Origin: Paludibacteraceae bacterium
Lineage (GTDB): Bacteria; Bacteroidota; Bacteroidia; Bacteroidales; Paludibacteraceae
DNA: 64,000 nt
Assembly (NCBI GenBank): GCA_017477325.1
Contig: JAFUWV010000004.1
Location: 17,494-81,493 of the forward strand
Direction: 5' to 3'
Shown: positions 36,073 through 43,490 of the stretch, piece by piece
Position numbering within the stretch: the stretch's first letter is position 1
Layout of the letters: the number at the start of each line of letters is the position of its first letter
Notes under the pieces: model-generated
Seen by the model: the letters and a program-made list of their open reading frames with translations, nothing else
What the model was told of the DNA's origin: nothing
The model's database searches: none
Translations under genes and position numbers: made by a program

Positions 36073-36176
36073 ACGCATGTTCCGGGTTTCGGCGGAGAGC
36101 CGTTGCCGTTTGTTTTTAAGTTGTGCAGAAAGATTGTGCCGATACCAATATTTCAAAGTCCCTTCTTAAGGCGCTA

Positions 36177-36207
36177 CAAAGATACTACAAAATTATGAGA
36201 GCCACAA
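36177..36207 (-). promoter_or_regulatory. Predicted pckA promoter
   Basis: Minus strand: TTG at 36207-36205, about 20-nt spacer, TATCTTTG at 36184-36177. No better match lies closer to pckA, which implies a leader of roughly 300 nt. Confidence 0.5.
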
Positions 36208-36351
36208 ATTTATTAAGGAATTATTTCCATAATTGTTTCCTGTGGTAGATAAAAGTGTCAAAGGAGAGCCTCGTTTTGCTATGTAGAGATTACAAAAATA
36301 AGAAAAATGGGCAAAAACATGCTTTTTAGCATACTTTTTTAGGGTCAGGTA

Positions 36352-36382
36352 TTGCGTATGTCAGAAAAGTGTAGTACTTTTG
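36352..36382 (+). promoter_or_regulatory. Promoter of candidate small RNA
   Basis: TTG 36352-36354, 20-nt spacer, TACTTTTG 36375-36382, then CACC. Strong Bacteroidetes promoter with no gene on this strand for the next 1.8 kb. Confidence 0.75.
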
Positions 36383-36387
36383 CACCG

Positions 36388-36459
36388 TGTTTTTCATGGT
36401 ATTAGATTTAAGGTTAAGTAAAGATTGTGGTTGTCGCGATGACAACCCTTCTTTTTTTT
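36388..36459 (+). ncRNA. Candidate small RNA of about 72 nt
   Basis: A complete mini transcription unit: a consensus promoter just upstream, an AT-rich body (GTATTAGATTTAAGGTTAAG), and a terminator hairpin GGTTGTC/GACAACC (36429-36447) followed by TTCTTTTTTTT. I have the impression that the body is conserved in Bacteroidales but cannot verify it. A 25-codon frame starts at ATG 36396 but runs through the terminator to 36473, so protein coding is unlikely. Confidence 0.55.
36429..36459 (+). terminator. Terminator of candidate small RNA
   Basis: Arms GGTTGTC (36429-36435) and GACAACC (36441-36447), 5-nt loop GCGAT, then an 11-nt pyrimidine run with eight consecutive T. Confidence 0.8.
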
Positions 36460-36527
36460 GTATATACAGGTAAGATACGGGGGTGGGGAATGTGTGATGA
36501 GAAAGCGAAGGCAAGGGGGGAATACCA

Positions 36528-36562
36528 AAAGAAAAGAGCGATGACGAATCGCTCTTTTCTTT
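36528..36562. terminator. Terminator downstream of gldJ-like gene
   Basis: Arms AAAGAAAAGAGCGAT (36528-36542) and ATCGCTCTTTTCTTT (36548-36562): a 15-bp stem with a 5-nt loop. It lies about 57 nt beyond the stop of the minus-strand gldJ-like gene. Confidence 0.85.
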
Positions 36563-36618
36563 GTATGTATGCCAAGGCAATACCTTATTATAAATATATA
36601 GGGAAGGCAGTGCTTGGA

Positions 36619-38208
36619 TTAATCGACGCCGATTTGGTTTCCGACAGTTGACATAGCGCAACGGAATCCGATGGTGCTGCTTGACTTGTTCTCGTCGAGA
36701 TAGCGGCGAGTGGAAGGATTGAGCCAGTAGATACGATCGCGCCACGAGCCACCTTTATATACGCGTGTGGACTTAGTGATACGATTGGCGAGAATGTCGG
36801 TGGGGTCAACCTTGACTTCGGTGAGATTCTCTACACCGACTGTATCGAGAGGATAGTCGGTATTAAGGAGTGAAGCGAAGTCGCCGTCTTTCCAGTCGCG
36901 TTTGTCGTCGGAGCCTGAGAACTCGAGTTGAATGCCACCGACAGAGTCGATTTCGAACTTGCCCTCATCGTTTTTCTTAGGATGAGTGTAGATGTTTCCA
37001 CGGAAAGAGTTGTACTCGCTTGTCTCCTGGTTGGATGTTTCGCGATAAACATCGAGCACCCATTCGTTGACGTTACCAGCCATGTTGTAGAGTCCGAAGT
37101 CGTTGGGGAAATACTCGTCAACGGGAGCCGTGATGACATATTTATCATTGAGAGCGCCGCTGACACCCATCATATCGCCCCGTCCGCGGACGAAGTTGGC
37201 CTGCAGCTGACCTTGCTGCTTAGCGGTAAGGTTACGCGGATGATATCCGGACCAAGGATAGACTTTGCCTTCGACAGTGAGTCCGTCTTCTCCTGCAACA
37301 GGAGCATAGGCAGCGAACTCCCACTCGGCTTCGGTGGGCAGACGGTATCCAACGACGAGAATACCATCGGAGATTTTTACTTTACGCTCCATACCGTAGA
37401 TGTCCGTCTTAGGCTTGTTGCCATATTCGGGAACATAGTCTTCAGTATAGATATACTTCTGCGTATTGAAGACGAACTTGTCGCGTACCCACTCATAGGA
37501 CGGGCGATACATGGTGACAGTGTTCTCAGGATCGTCAGGATCGGGAACTTCGAGTTCGTCCATATAGTATCCAGGGTACATGGTTTCCCACTCATCCTTG
37601 TAAGCCTCGTCGTCGGTAGGCTGGAGGTCAGCAAAAGGCGGATAAACGATGGCTCCGGCTTTGATGAGAGCGAGCTCATTGACACGGTCGGTACGCCAGC
37701 GTGAATAGTCCATAGCCTGTTTCCAACTAACACCGACTACGGGATAGAAGCTGAAAGCGGGGTGACGGAAATAGTTTTCAAGATAGGGCTCGTTGTATGC
37801 CATTTCCTCACGCCAAACGGTAGTGTCGGGCAGTACACGGCTGACGAGTTCGGGAGCAGTGGGTCCGAAAACGACCTCAGTCCAATGCAGATACTCGCGC
37901 CAGTTGAGGTTAGAGACTTCATATTTGTCCATGTAGAACGAGCTAACAGTAACGTTACGCTGTGAGTTGTCGCGTGGTGCGGTGATAAACTCGTCTTTTT
38001 CACCTACCATGAACGTACCACCTTGGATAGGTACCATACCCGTAGGTATACCACTGTGCACGTCAGCGAGTGCTTCGAAGTTGGTAGTTCTCTCATCGAA
38101 ATAGTTCCAGCCCGTGGTATTAGAGATCTTGGTGTTAAGTTCTCTTGTCTGGCACGCTCCAAACACTACTACGAGCGATAGAAAGGCAAATTTAATTCCT
38201 CTATTCAT
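36619..38208 (-). CDS. GldJ/GldK-like lipoprotein with SUMF1-type domain
   Basis: 529 residues. The N-terminus has a lipobox (VVVFGAC), then TGWNYFDERTTNFEA and GMVPIQGGTFMVGEKDEF, which opens a formylglycine-generating-enzyme-like (SUMF1) fold. Later motifs are FYMDKYEVSNLNWREYL, GYRLPTEAEWEFAA, YNMAGNVNEWVLDVY, RVYKGGSWRDRIYWLN and IGFRCAM. Bacteroidetes lipoproteins of this kind (GldJ, GldK/PorK) belong to the gliding/type IX secretion machinery at the outer-membrane periplasmic face. The internal TGW segment favours GldJ. It is not next to porL/M/N here, so the exact orthologue is uncertain. Confidence 0.82.
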   Translation of the reverse strand: MNRGIKFAFLSLVVVFGACQTRELNTKISNTTGWNYFDERTTNFEALADVHSGIPTGMVPIQGGTFMVGEKDEFITAPRDNSQRNVTVSSFYMDKYEVSNLNWREYLHWTEVVFGPTAPELVSRVLPDTTVWREEMAYNEPYLENYFRHPAFSFYPVVGVSWKQAMDYSRWRTDRVNELALIKAGAIVYPPFADLQPTDDEAYKDEWETMYPGYYMDELEVPDPDDPENTVTMYRPSYEWVRDKFVFNTQKYIYTEDYVPEYGNKPKTDIYGMERKVKISDGILVVGYRLPTEAEWEFAAYAPVAGEDGLTVEGKVYPWSGYHPRNLTAKQQGQLQANFVRGRGDMMGVSGALNDKYVITAPVDEYFPNDFGLYNMAGNVNEWVLDVYRETSNQETSEYNSFRGNIYTHPKKNDEGKFEIDSVGGIQLEFSGSDDKRDWKDGDFASLLNTDYPLDTVGVENLTEVKVDPTDILANRITKSTRVYKGGSWRDRIYWLNPSTRRYLDENKSSSTIGFRCAMSTVGNQIGVD

Positions 38209-38298
38209 ATCTTGTCGGTTATTTGTTTACGTTGATAAAAGCTGTCCGAAAGCATGTGCTGACCATCTGATTTTTTAGAGCACACAACATTCAGCCTG

Positions 38299-38330
38299 CA
38301 AAGTTACATTTTTTTTTGCAATATCACCAA
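38299..38330 (-). promoter_or_regulatory. Promoter of gldJ-like gene
   Basis: Minus strand: TTG at 38330-38328, 21-nt spacer, TAACTTTG at 38306-38299; about 85 nt of leader to the ATG at 38208. Confidence 0.6.
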
Positions 38331-38432
38331 CAATTGAGAGCAAAATCTGCAAAAAAAAGTATTTTTCTGCAAAAAAAGCGTCAAAAAGTATTGTTCGAGG
38401 GCAGAAAAGATGCTTTTTATAAGTTTTTTTTG

Positions 38433-38440
38433 TATCTTTG
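38433..38440 (+). promoter_or_regulatory. -7 box of folP-cdaA
   Basis: TATCTTTG followed by CACCC, only 7 nt before the first in-frame ATG (38448). No clear TTG at -33; a T-run occupies the spacer. Confidence 0.55.
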
Positions 38441-38447
38441 CACCCAA

Positions 38448-39281
38448 ATGCTTTTTGAGTTTATGGAGTGTATGAACATAGGCGGCAGGTTGAAAAGTAC
38501 GAGCTCTGTGCTTCTGATGGCGATAGTGAACGTGACAGACGACAGTTTCTATGCCGGTTCGCGTTTGCGAACGAGGGATGAGATAGAGGAGCGAATGCGG
38601 TCAGCGATAGCTGAGGGTGCGGATATACTGGACATAGGGGGCTGTTCGACCCGTCCGGGTTCGGCGCCTGTGGATGCAGAGACGGAGTGGAGCAGAGTGA
38701 GAGTGGCATTGGAGACAGCGCGGGAGAAGTTTGACGGTACGGCATTGTCGCTGGATACGTTCAGGGCAGAGATAGCAAGGCGTGCGATAGATGAATACGG
38801 GGCAATGATAATAAACGACGTGAGCGGCTTGCAGGACGAGCGGATGCTGAACGTGGTAAACAGAGGCGGAGTGCCTTACGTGCTGACGCATAACGGGAGT
38901 ATAGAGAGCGGGAGAGACATAATGGAGCAGCTGACAGATTTCTTCGTAAGGAAAACAGATATGCTGCAGTATGCGGGTGTGAGCGACATAATAATCGACC
39001 CCGGGTTCGGCTTCGGCAAGAGTGTGGAGGAGAATTGGGAGATACTGGGAAGGCTGAGGACGCTGGAGATACTTGGCAAACCGATATTGGCAGGGATGTC
39101 AAGGAAGAGGATGATAAGAGAGTTGCTGCAACGGACGGAAGAGGGAGCACTGAACGGGACAACGGCGGCAAATATGCTGGCTCTGACGGAGGGTGCGACG
39201 ATACTGAGGGTGCACGATGTGAGGGAGGCGAGAGAGGTGCTGACGGTGTATGAGACGGCGAAAAAGAAGAAACAGTTATAA
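38448..39281 (+). CDS. folP: Dihydropteroate synthase
   Basis: Joins p-aminobenzoate to dihydropterin pyrophosphate in folate synthesis; TIM barrel. 277 residues from ATG 38448. Seen: LLMAIVNVTDDSFYAGSR (pterin-site start), DILDIGGCSTRPGSAPV, MIINDVSGLQDERM, DIIIDPGFGFGKSVEENW, and GMSRKRMI with the Ser-Arg-Lys loop. ATGs at 38463 and 38472 are also possible and would give a more normal leader, since 38448 is almost on the predicted transcription start. The longer frame upstream to 38316 begins with TTG ahead of the promoter and is rejected. cdaA follows after 9 nt. Confidence 0.94.
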   Translation: MLFEFMECMNIGGRLKSTSSVLLMAIVNVTDDSFYAGSRLRTRDEIEERMRSAIAEGADILDIGGCSTRPGSAPVDAETEWSRVRVALETAREKFDGTALSLDTFRAEIARRAIDEYGAMIINDVSGLQDERMLNVVNRGGVPYVLTHNGSIESGRDIMEQLTDFFVRKTDMLQYAGVSDIIIDPGFGFGKSVEENWEILGRLRTLEILGKPILAGMSRKRMIRELLQRTEEGALNGTTAANMLALTEGATILRVHDVREAREVLTVYETAKKKKQL

Positions 39282-39290
39282 GAAAAATAT

Positions 39291-40064
39291 ATGGGTTTTC
39301 AGATAGGGATAAAGGACATACTGGACATACTGCTGGTAGCAATACTGCTGTATGAGACGTACCGGATACTGAAGCGTTCGGGTGCGGTGAACGTGTTTTG
39401 GGGCATACTGGCATTCATACTGGCATGGTTTATAGTATCGTACGTGTTAGCCTTGGAACTGAGCGGTGCGTTGTTTGACAGATTCATATCAGTGGGTGCG
39501 ATAGCGCTGATAGTGATATTCCAGGACGAGATACGTTCGCTGTTCTCGCGTGTAGGTTCCAGGTTTTCCCTTGATGCGCTTCACAGGACATTGCACAACA
39601 AGAACAGGCAGAATGCGGAGGAGAAGATAGTGATGCAGATAGTGCTTGCATGCAAGCATATGTCGAAGCAGAAGACGGGTGCACTGATAGTAATACGCCG
39701 TCAGCAGAGCCTGGGCGAGTATGCAGTATCGGGCGAGAAGATGAATGCAGAGATAAGTTCGAGACTGATAGAGAATATATTCTTCAAGAACACGCCTCTG
39801 CACGACGGCGCGTTGATAATAGACGACGGCAAGTTGCAGTCGGCAGCATGCATACTGCCTGTAAGCAAGAGCCAGGATATACCCCAGCGTTACGGCCTGA
39901 GGCACAGGGCAGCACTCGGCATAGCCGAGAAGACGGATGCGGTAGCGATAGTAGTATCGGAAGAGACGGGCGACATATCCGTAGCGATGGACAAGCAGAT
40001 ACGTTCGGTGAAGACAGACGAGTTGGCCCAGATAGTATCGCAGGTGTTATCTTCTGCGTCCTGA
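39291..40064 (+). CDS. cdaA: Diadenylate cyclase (c-di-AMP synthase)
   Basis: Makes cyclic di-AMP from two ATP. 257 residues: three N-terminal membrane helices (about 8-75), then the DisA_N/DAC domain with the active-site DGALII (in LHDGALIIDDGKLQSA) and RHRAALGIAEKTDA. The pair folP-cdaA on one transcript is, as I recall it, common in Bacteroidales. c-di-AMP usually controls potassium transport and envelope stress. The 3' end overlaps the convergent outer-membrane protein gene by 18 bp. Confidence 0.95.
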   Translation: MGFQIGIKDILDILLVAILLYETYRILKRSGAVNVFWGILAFILAWFIVSYVLALELSGALFDRFISVGAIALIVIFQDEIRSLFSRVGSRFSLDALHRTLHNKNRQNAEEKIVMQIVLACKHMSKQKTGALIVIRRQQSLGEYAVSGEKMNAEISSRLIENIFFKNTPLHDGALIIDDGKLQSAACILPVSKSQDIPQRYGLRHRAALGIAEKTDAVAIVVSEETGDISVAMDKQIRSVKTDELAQIVSQVLSSAS

Positions 40065-40994
40065 GTGTGCGCGATAAGCGTCCCGGCAGACGGTACATGC
40101 TCTCTTTTGAGGCAACTGGAAGAGATAGGTTGCCTTGAGTCCAATCATCATATTGTTGACACGCGAGTCAGCCGCCAGTTTGGTTGAGAAGATGTGGTTG
40201 ATGGTGATATCTTGCATACCATCAGCGGAATATGACTTCGGAAGAGTGATATTCTCGTTATCGCCCGGCTTATTCATATTGAGGAGCCCGTAGTCGAAGA
40301 AGAGTCCGAGCCGCCAATAGTTTTTCTCTTTAGGGACGTCCCAACCTGTTCCGGAAGCAGTCTCGACGAATCTGTAACCAATCTCTGCGGAAGCCATGAT
40401 CTGCGGTTTGAACTCCACTTTGACGGGGTCCTGCCTCACTTGATAGTTGTTGAAGGAGCCGTGATTGGGCATGACAGGAGTATGGTCGAGTCCTGAAGGA
40501 GAGTAGTCGAGTTCTGCATCGATGACGGCTTTGGCAGAGGCACGTGCGAGGAGGCTCATGTCGAGTTTGACACCCGCAAGGAAATAGAAATGTTTGGCTG
40601 CAGCACCAATCATGACAGGTACCTGCAAGGAGAGGTTGGTATAGCTGTCTTTGCGACCGGTCTGATTGTAGATATAGTTGAAGATATCGCCTCCACTTAT
40701 GGGGTCATCATCGACCTGGTTTTCCAGGACCTGGTTCATAGCGCCTACGTTGACGATGCTGTGAGTAACATTGAGACCTGCAGCGACGTCAAGCAGGAAG
40801 GCTCCGTAGCGCATCTCATAGCCTACATTGAGTCCGAGACCGGCGCCTCCGCTGATTTTAGAGTCGATATCAGGAATGTTATACAGATAGGAAGCCTCTC
40901 CAATCTGTCCGGAGAGGGTTATATAGTTTTTCACCTGCGCACTGAGAGAGAGGCACAGAAGTAAGGAAAACAAGGCTGCGAAAACTCTTTTCAT
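40047..40994 (-). CDS. Outer-membrane beta-barrel protein
   Basis: 315 residues from ATG 40994, with signal peptide MKRVFAALFSLLLCLSLSAQ. The mature part alternates beta strands and turns (YITLSGQIGEASYLYNI, GGAGLGLNVGYEMRYGAFLL, LQVPVMIGAAAKHFYFLAGVK, NYWRLGLFFDYGLL, MMIGLKATYLFQL), typical of a porin-like or OmpW-sized barrel. No specific family recognised. The longer frame starting with GTG 41042 is rejected because the ATG follows a good signal peptide. The last residues (CTVCRDAYRAHSGRRR) extend past the final strand into the cdaA overlap. Confidence 0.82.
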   Translation of the reverse strand: MKRVFAALFSLLLCLSLSAQVKNYITLSGQIGEASYLYNIPDIDSKISGGAGLGLNVGYEMRYGAFLLDVAAGLNVTHSIVNVGAMNQVLENQVDDDPISGGDIFNYIYNQTGRKDSYTNLSLQVPVMIGAAAKHFYFLAGVKLDMSLLARASAKAVIDAELDYSPSGLDHTPVMPNHGSFNNYQVRQDPVKVEFKPQIMASAEIGYRFVETASGTGWDVPKEKNYWRLGLFFDYGLLNMNKPGDNENITLPKSYSADGMQDITINHIFSTKLAADSRVNNMMIGLKATYLFQLPQKRACTVCRDAYRAHSGRRR

Positions 40995-41004
40995 ATTGCT
41001 ATTC

Positions 41005-41035
41005 TTGCGTATTCGGAAAAGTTGCCGTACCTTTG
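41005..41035 (+). promoter_or_regulatory. metG promoter inside the divergent gene's leader
   Basis: TTG 41005-41007, 20-nt spacer, TACCTTTG 41028-41035; start near 41041, giving a metG leader of about 108 nt. It lies within the 5' leader region of the minus-strand barrel gene. Confidence 0.75.
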
Positions 41036-41037
41036 CA

Positions 41038-41055
41038 CGCACTTTTCAGAGTGCG
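41038..41055 (+). promoter_or_regulatory. Hairpin at the 5' end of the metG leader
   Basis: CGCACT (41038-41043) / AGTGCG (41050-41055), 6-nt loop, at the predicted very 5' end of the metG mRNA and in the opposed transcript's leader. Confidence 0.4.
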
Positions 41056-41081
41056 AAGATACTGACAATTCTGCAAACGAG

Positions 41082-41089
41082 CAAATATA
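41082..41089 (-). promoter_or_regulatory. -7 box of the outer-membrane barrel gene
   Basis: TATATTTG on the minus strand; start predicted near 41076, about 80 nt of leader to ATG 40994. Confidence 0.5.
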
Positions 41090-41148
41090 TTCGGTGTTTT
41101 GTCAAAAAATCGCATAGATTTTGAATATTTATCACACATTATAATTAT

Positions 41149-43212
41149 ATGTCAGACAAGAAATTCAAGAGAACATTAGTGACTTCAGCTCTTCCGTACG
41201 CCAATGGTCCGGTGCATATAGGTCACTTGGCAGGGGTATATGTGCCTGCCGATATTTACGTAAGGTATCTGCGACTGAAAGGTGAGCCTGTGCTGTTTGT
41301 GGGCGGTTCGGACGAACACGGTGTGCCCGTAACGATACGTGCGCGCAAGGAAGGCATCACGACACAAGAGGTGGTTGACAGATATCACAAACTGATAAAA
41401 GAGTCATTTGAAGGGTTCGGAATCAGTTTTGACGTATATAGCCGCACGACATCGGAGATACACCACAAGCTGGCTTCGGACTTTTTCAGGAAGCTGTACG
41501 ATGAAGGGAAGTTCATAGAGCAGACAACGGAGCAGTTTTATGACGAGCAGACCGGTGAGTTCTTGACAGACAGGAATATACGCGGTGAGTGTCCGCATTG
41601 TCATGCGAAAGACGCCTACGGTGACCAGTGCGAGAAATGCGGAAGGACGCTTAGTCCTGACGAACTGATAAATCCGTACAATGCAGTGAACGGAAATCCG
41701 CTGACGAAGCGTGCTACTTCGCACTGGTATCTGCCACTGGACCAGTATCAGGGATGGCTTGAGAAGTGGATACTGGAGGATCATAAGGAGTGGCGTCCGA
41801 ATGTGTACGGTCAGTGCAAGAGCTGGCTTGACGGCGGCCTGAGGCCCCGTGCTGTGACCCGCGACCTGAACTGGGGCATACCAGTACCCGTAGAAGGAGC
41901 CGAGGGCAAGGTGCTCTATGTATGGTTTGACGCTCCGATAGGCTACATAAGCAATACGAAGGAACTGTGCGACAGTCAGCCTGAGAAATACGGAAGCTGG
42001 GAGACATGGTGGAAAGACGAGTCGACACGTCTGATACATTTTATAGGCAAGGATAACATAGTGTTCCACTGCATAGTGTTCCCCTCGATGCTAAAAGCCG
42101 AAGGGAGCTACATACTGCCAGACAATGTGCCTTCGAACGAGTTTCTGAACCTTGAGGGAGACAAGATAAGTACGTCAAGGAACTGGGCTGTATGGCTGAA
42201 TGAGTACTTGGAGGACTTTCCGGGCAAGCAGGACGTGCTGCGATATGTGCTGACCGCCAATGCACCTGAGACGAAAGACAATGACTTCACATGGGCAGAC
42301 TTCCAAGCAAGAAACAACAACGAGCTGGTGGCTATATACGGCAACTTTGTGAACCGTGCACTTGTGCTGACCAAGAAGTACTTCGGCGGTGCAGTGCCCA
42401 AGCAGGGCGAACTGACCGAGTATGACAAGACCACGATACAGGAGTTCTGCGACATAAAGCAGAACCTGGAGCAGCTGCTGGAGCAGTTCCGCTTCAGAGA
42501 TGCGCAGCGTGAGGCTATGAACCTTGCGAGGACAGGCAATAAGTATCTGGCCGATACAGAGCCATGGAAGCTGGCAAAGACAGACATGGAGCGTACGGGA
42601 ACGATACTGAATGTGGCACTGCAGATTGCAGCCAACCTGAGTATTGCCTTTGAGCCATTCCTGCCATTCTCGTCGGAGAAACTGCGCAAGATGCTTAACA
42701 TGGAGAAGGCCGAGTGGGAGCAGCTGGGCAGCATCAGTCTATTGAGTGAAGGGCACGAGCTGAATGAGCCGTCGCTGCTGTTTGAGAAGATAGAAGATGC
42801 CGCAATACAGGCCCAGCTTGACCGTTTGGCACGGATAAAGAAAGAGAATGAAGAGGCAGCCTGGAAGGCTCCCGAGGTGAAGGCCCTGACCAACATAGAA
42901 GAGTTTGACAAAGCAGACATAAGAGTGGGAACGGTGCTTGAGTGCCAGAAGGTGAAGAAGTCGGACAAGTTACTTCAGTTCAGGATAGACGACGGCATGG
43001 GCGGCAGAACGATACTGTCGGGCATAGCCCAGAGTTATCCGGATCCGTCGGTGCTGGTTGGCAAGCAGGTGCTGTTCATTGCCAATTTCCCTCCGAGGAA
43101 GATGATGGGAACAGAGAGCGAGGGAATGATACTCTCAGCAGTGAATTCAGACGGAAAGCTTGTAGTTACGACAGTGAGCAGTGCTGTCAGGAACGGAGTA
43201 CAAGTAGGATAA
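41149..43212 (+). CDS. metG: Methionyl-tRNA synthetase
   Basis: Charges tRNA-Met, both elongator and initiator. 687 residues. Seen: [16 protein letters not shown] with the HIGH motif (about 14-29), a zinc-binding [19 protein letters not shown] knuckle (about 146-164), [22 protein letters not shown], and the KMSKS-loop variant [13 protein letters not shown]. The C-terminus (about 580-687) is a Trbp111-type tRNA-binding/dimerisation domain with [21 protein letters not shown]. The size is typical of the two-domain form. An elongator-type tRNA-Met lies 78 nt downstream with its own promoter. Confidence 0.98.
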   Translation: MSDKKFKRTLVTSALPYANGPVHIGHLAGVYVPADIYVRYLRLKGEPVLFVGGSDEHGVPVTIRARKEGITTQEVVDRYHKLIKESFEGFGISFDVYSRTTSEIHHKLASDFFRKLYDEGKFIEQTTEQFYDEQTGEFLTDRNIRGECPHCHAKDAYGDQCEKCGRTLSPDELINPYNAVNGNPLTKRATSHWYLPLDQYQGWLEKWILEDHKEWRPNVYGQCKSWLDGGLRPRAVTRDLNWGIPVPVEGAEGKVLYVWFDAPIGYISNTKELCDSQPEKYGSWETWWKDESTRLIHFIGKDNIVFHCIVFPSMLKAEGSYILPDNVPSNEFLNLEGDKISTSRNWAVWLNEYLEDFPGKQDVLRYVLTANAPETKDNDFTWADFQARNNNELVAIYGNFVNRALVLTKKYFGGAVPKQGELTEYDKTTIQEFCDIKQNLEQLLEQFRFRDAQREAMNLARTGNKYLADTEPWKLAKTDMERTGTILNVALQIAANLSIAFEPFLPFSSEKLRKMLNMEKAEWEQLGSISLLSEGHELNEPSLLFEKIEDAAIQAQLDRLARIKKENEEAAWKAPEVKALTNIEEFDKADIRVGTVLECQKVKKSDKLLQFRIDDGMGGRTILSGIAQSYPDPSVLVGKQVLFIANFPPRKMMGTESEGMILSAVNSDGKLVVTTVSSAVRNGVQVG

Positions 43213-43235
43213 TTACAGAAAAATGCAAATAAAAC

Positions 43236-43266
43236 TTGCGTAATTCAGAAAGTTGTTGTACTTTTG
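43236..43266 (+). promoter_or_regulatory. tRNA-Met promoter
   Basis: TTG 43236-43238, 20-nt spacer, TACTTTTG 43259-43266, then CACCCG; transcription starts about 20 nt before the tRNA. Confidence 0.8.
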
Positions 43267-43290
43267 CACCCGCTTTCGAAAGAAAGTGAT

Positions 43291-43364
43291 GGCGAGGTAG
43301 CTCAGCTGGTTAGAGCGCATGATTCATAATCATGAGGTCCCCGGTTCAATCCCGGGCCTCGCTA
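43291..43364 (+). tRNA. tRNA-Met (anticodon CAT, elongator type)
   Basis: A 74-nt cloverleaf: acceptor GGCGAGG/CCTCGCT, D stem GCTC/GAGC, anticodon stem CATGA/TCATG with loop TTCATAA (CAT), T arm CCCGG TTCAATC CCGGG, discriminator A, no encoded CCA. It lacks the GGG/CCC anticodon stem pairs of initiator tRNA. A CAT anticodon could also be tRNA-Ile2 after lysidine modification, but elongator Met is more likely. Confidence 0.9.
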
Positions 43365-43375
43365 CAGAAGACGAA

Positions 43376-43407
43376 ACACCCCGAAGGTCAGAAGACTTTC
43401 GGGGTGT
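43376..43407 (+). terminator. Terminator after tRNA-Met
   Basis: ACACCCCGAA (43376-43385) pairs with TTCGGGGTGT (43398-43407), extended inward by GTC/GAC; followed by GTTGTTG. Confidence 0.8.
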
Positions 43408-43417
43408 GTTGTTGAAG

Positions 43418-43480
43418 AGTTTGTAGAGTTTGTAAAGTTTGTTGAGTTTGTTGAGTTTGGGAAGTTTGTAAAGTTCAATG
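43418..43480. repeat. Period-9 tandem repeat, seven units
   Basis: Units of AGTTTGTNR: AGTTTGTAG, AGTTTGTAA, AGTTTGTTG twice, AGTTTGGGA, AGTTTGTAA, AGTTCAATG. Same period as the coding repeat in pdxB (7254-7307). It lies between the tRNA-Met terminator and the S41 protease stop. Confidence 0.8.
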
Positions 43481-43490
43481 TGGTGATGTA

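Larger units (their letters stand above)
35871..36618. other. Gene-free region between pckA and gldJ-like gene
   Basis: 748 bases without a credible protein gene. It holds the long pckA leader with two 29-nt direct repeats, the pckA promoter near 36177-36207, an independent small transcription unit (promoter 36352-36382, terminator 36429-36459) and the terminator of the gldJ-like gene (36528-36562). Confidence 0.7.

Noticed and set aside
35966-36169. Open frame of 67 codons (MNLKKKHFSLSEE...)
   Set aside because: It spans one and a half copies of a noncoding direct repeat in the pckA leader, has no promoter on its strand, and loses protein-like character after about 40 residues.
43418-43480. 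Possible CRISPR array
   Set aside because: Units are 9 bp with no spacers; it is a simple tandem repeat.
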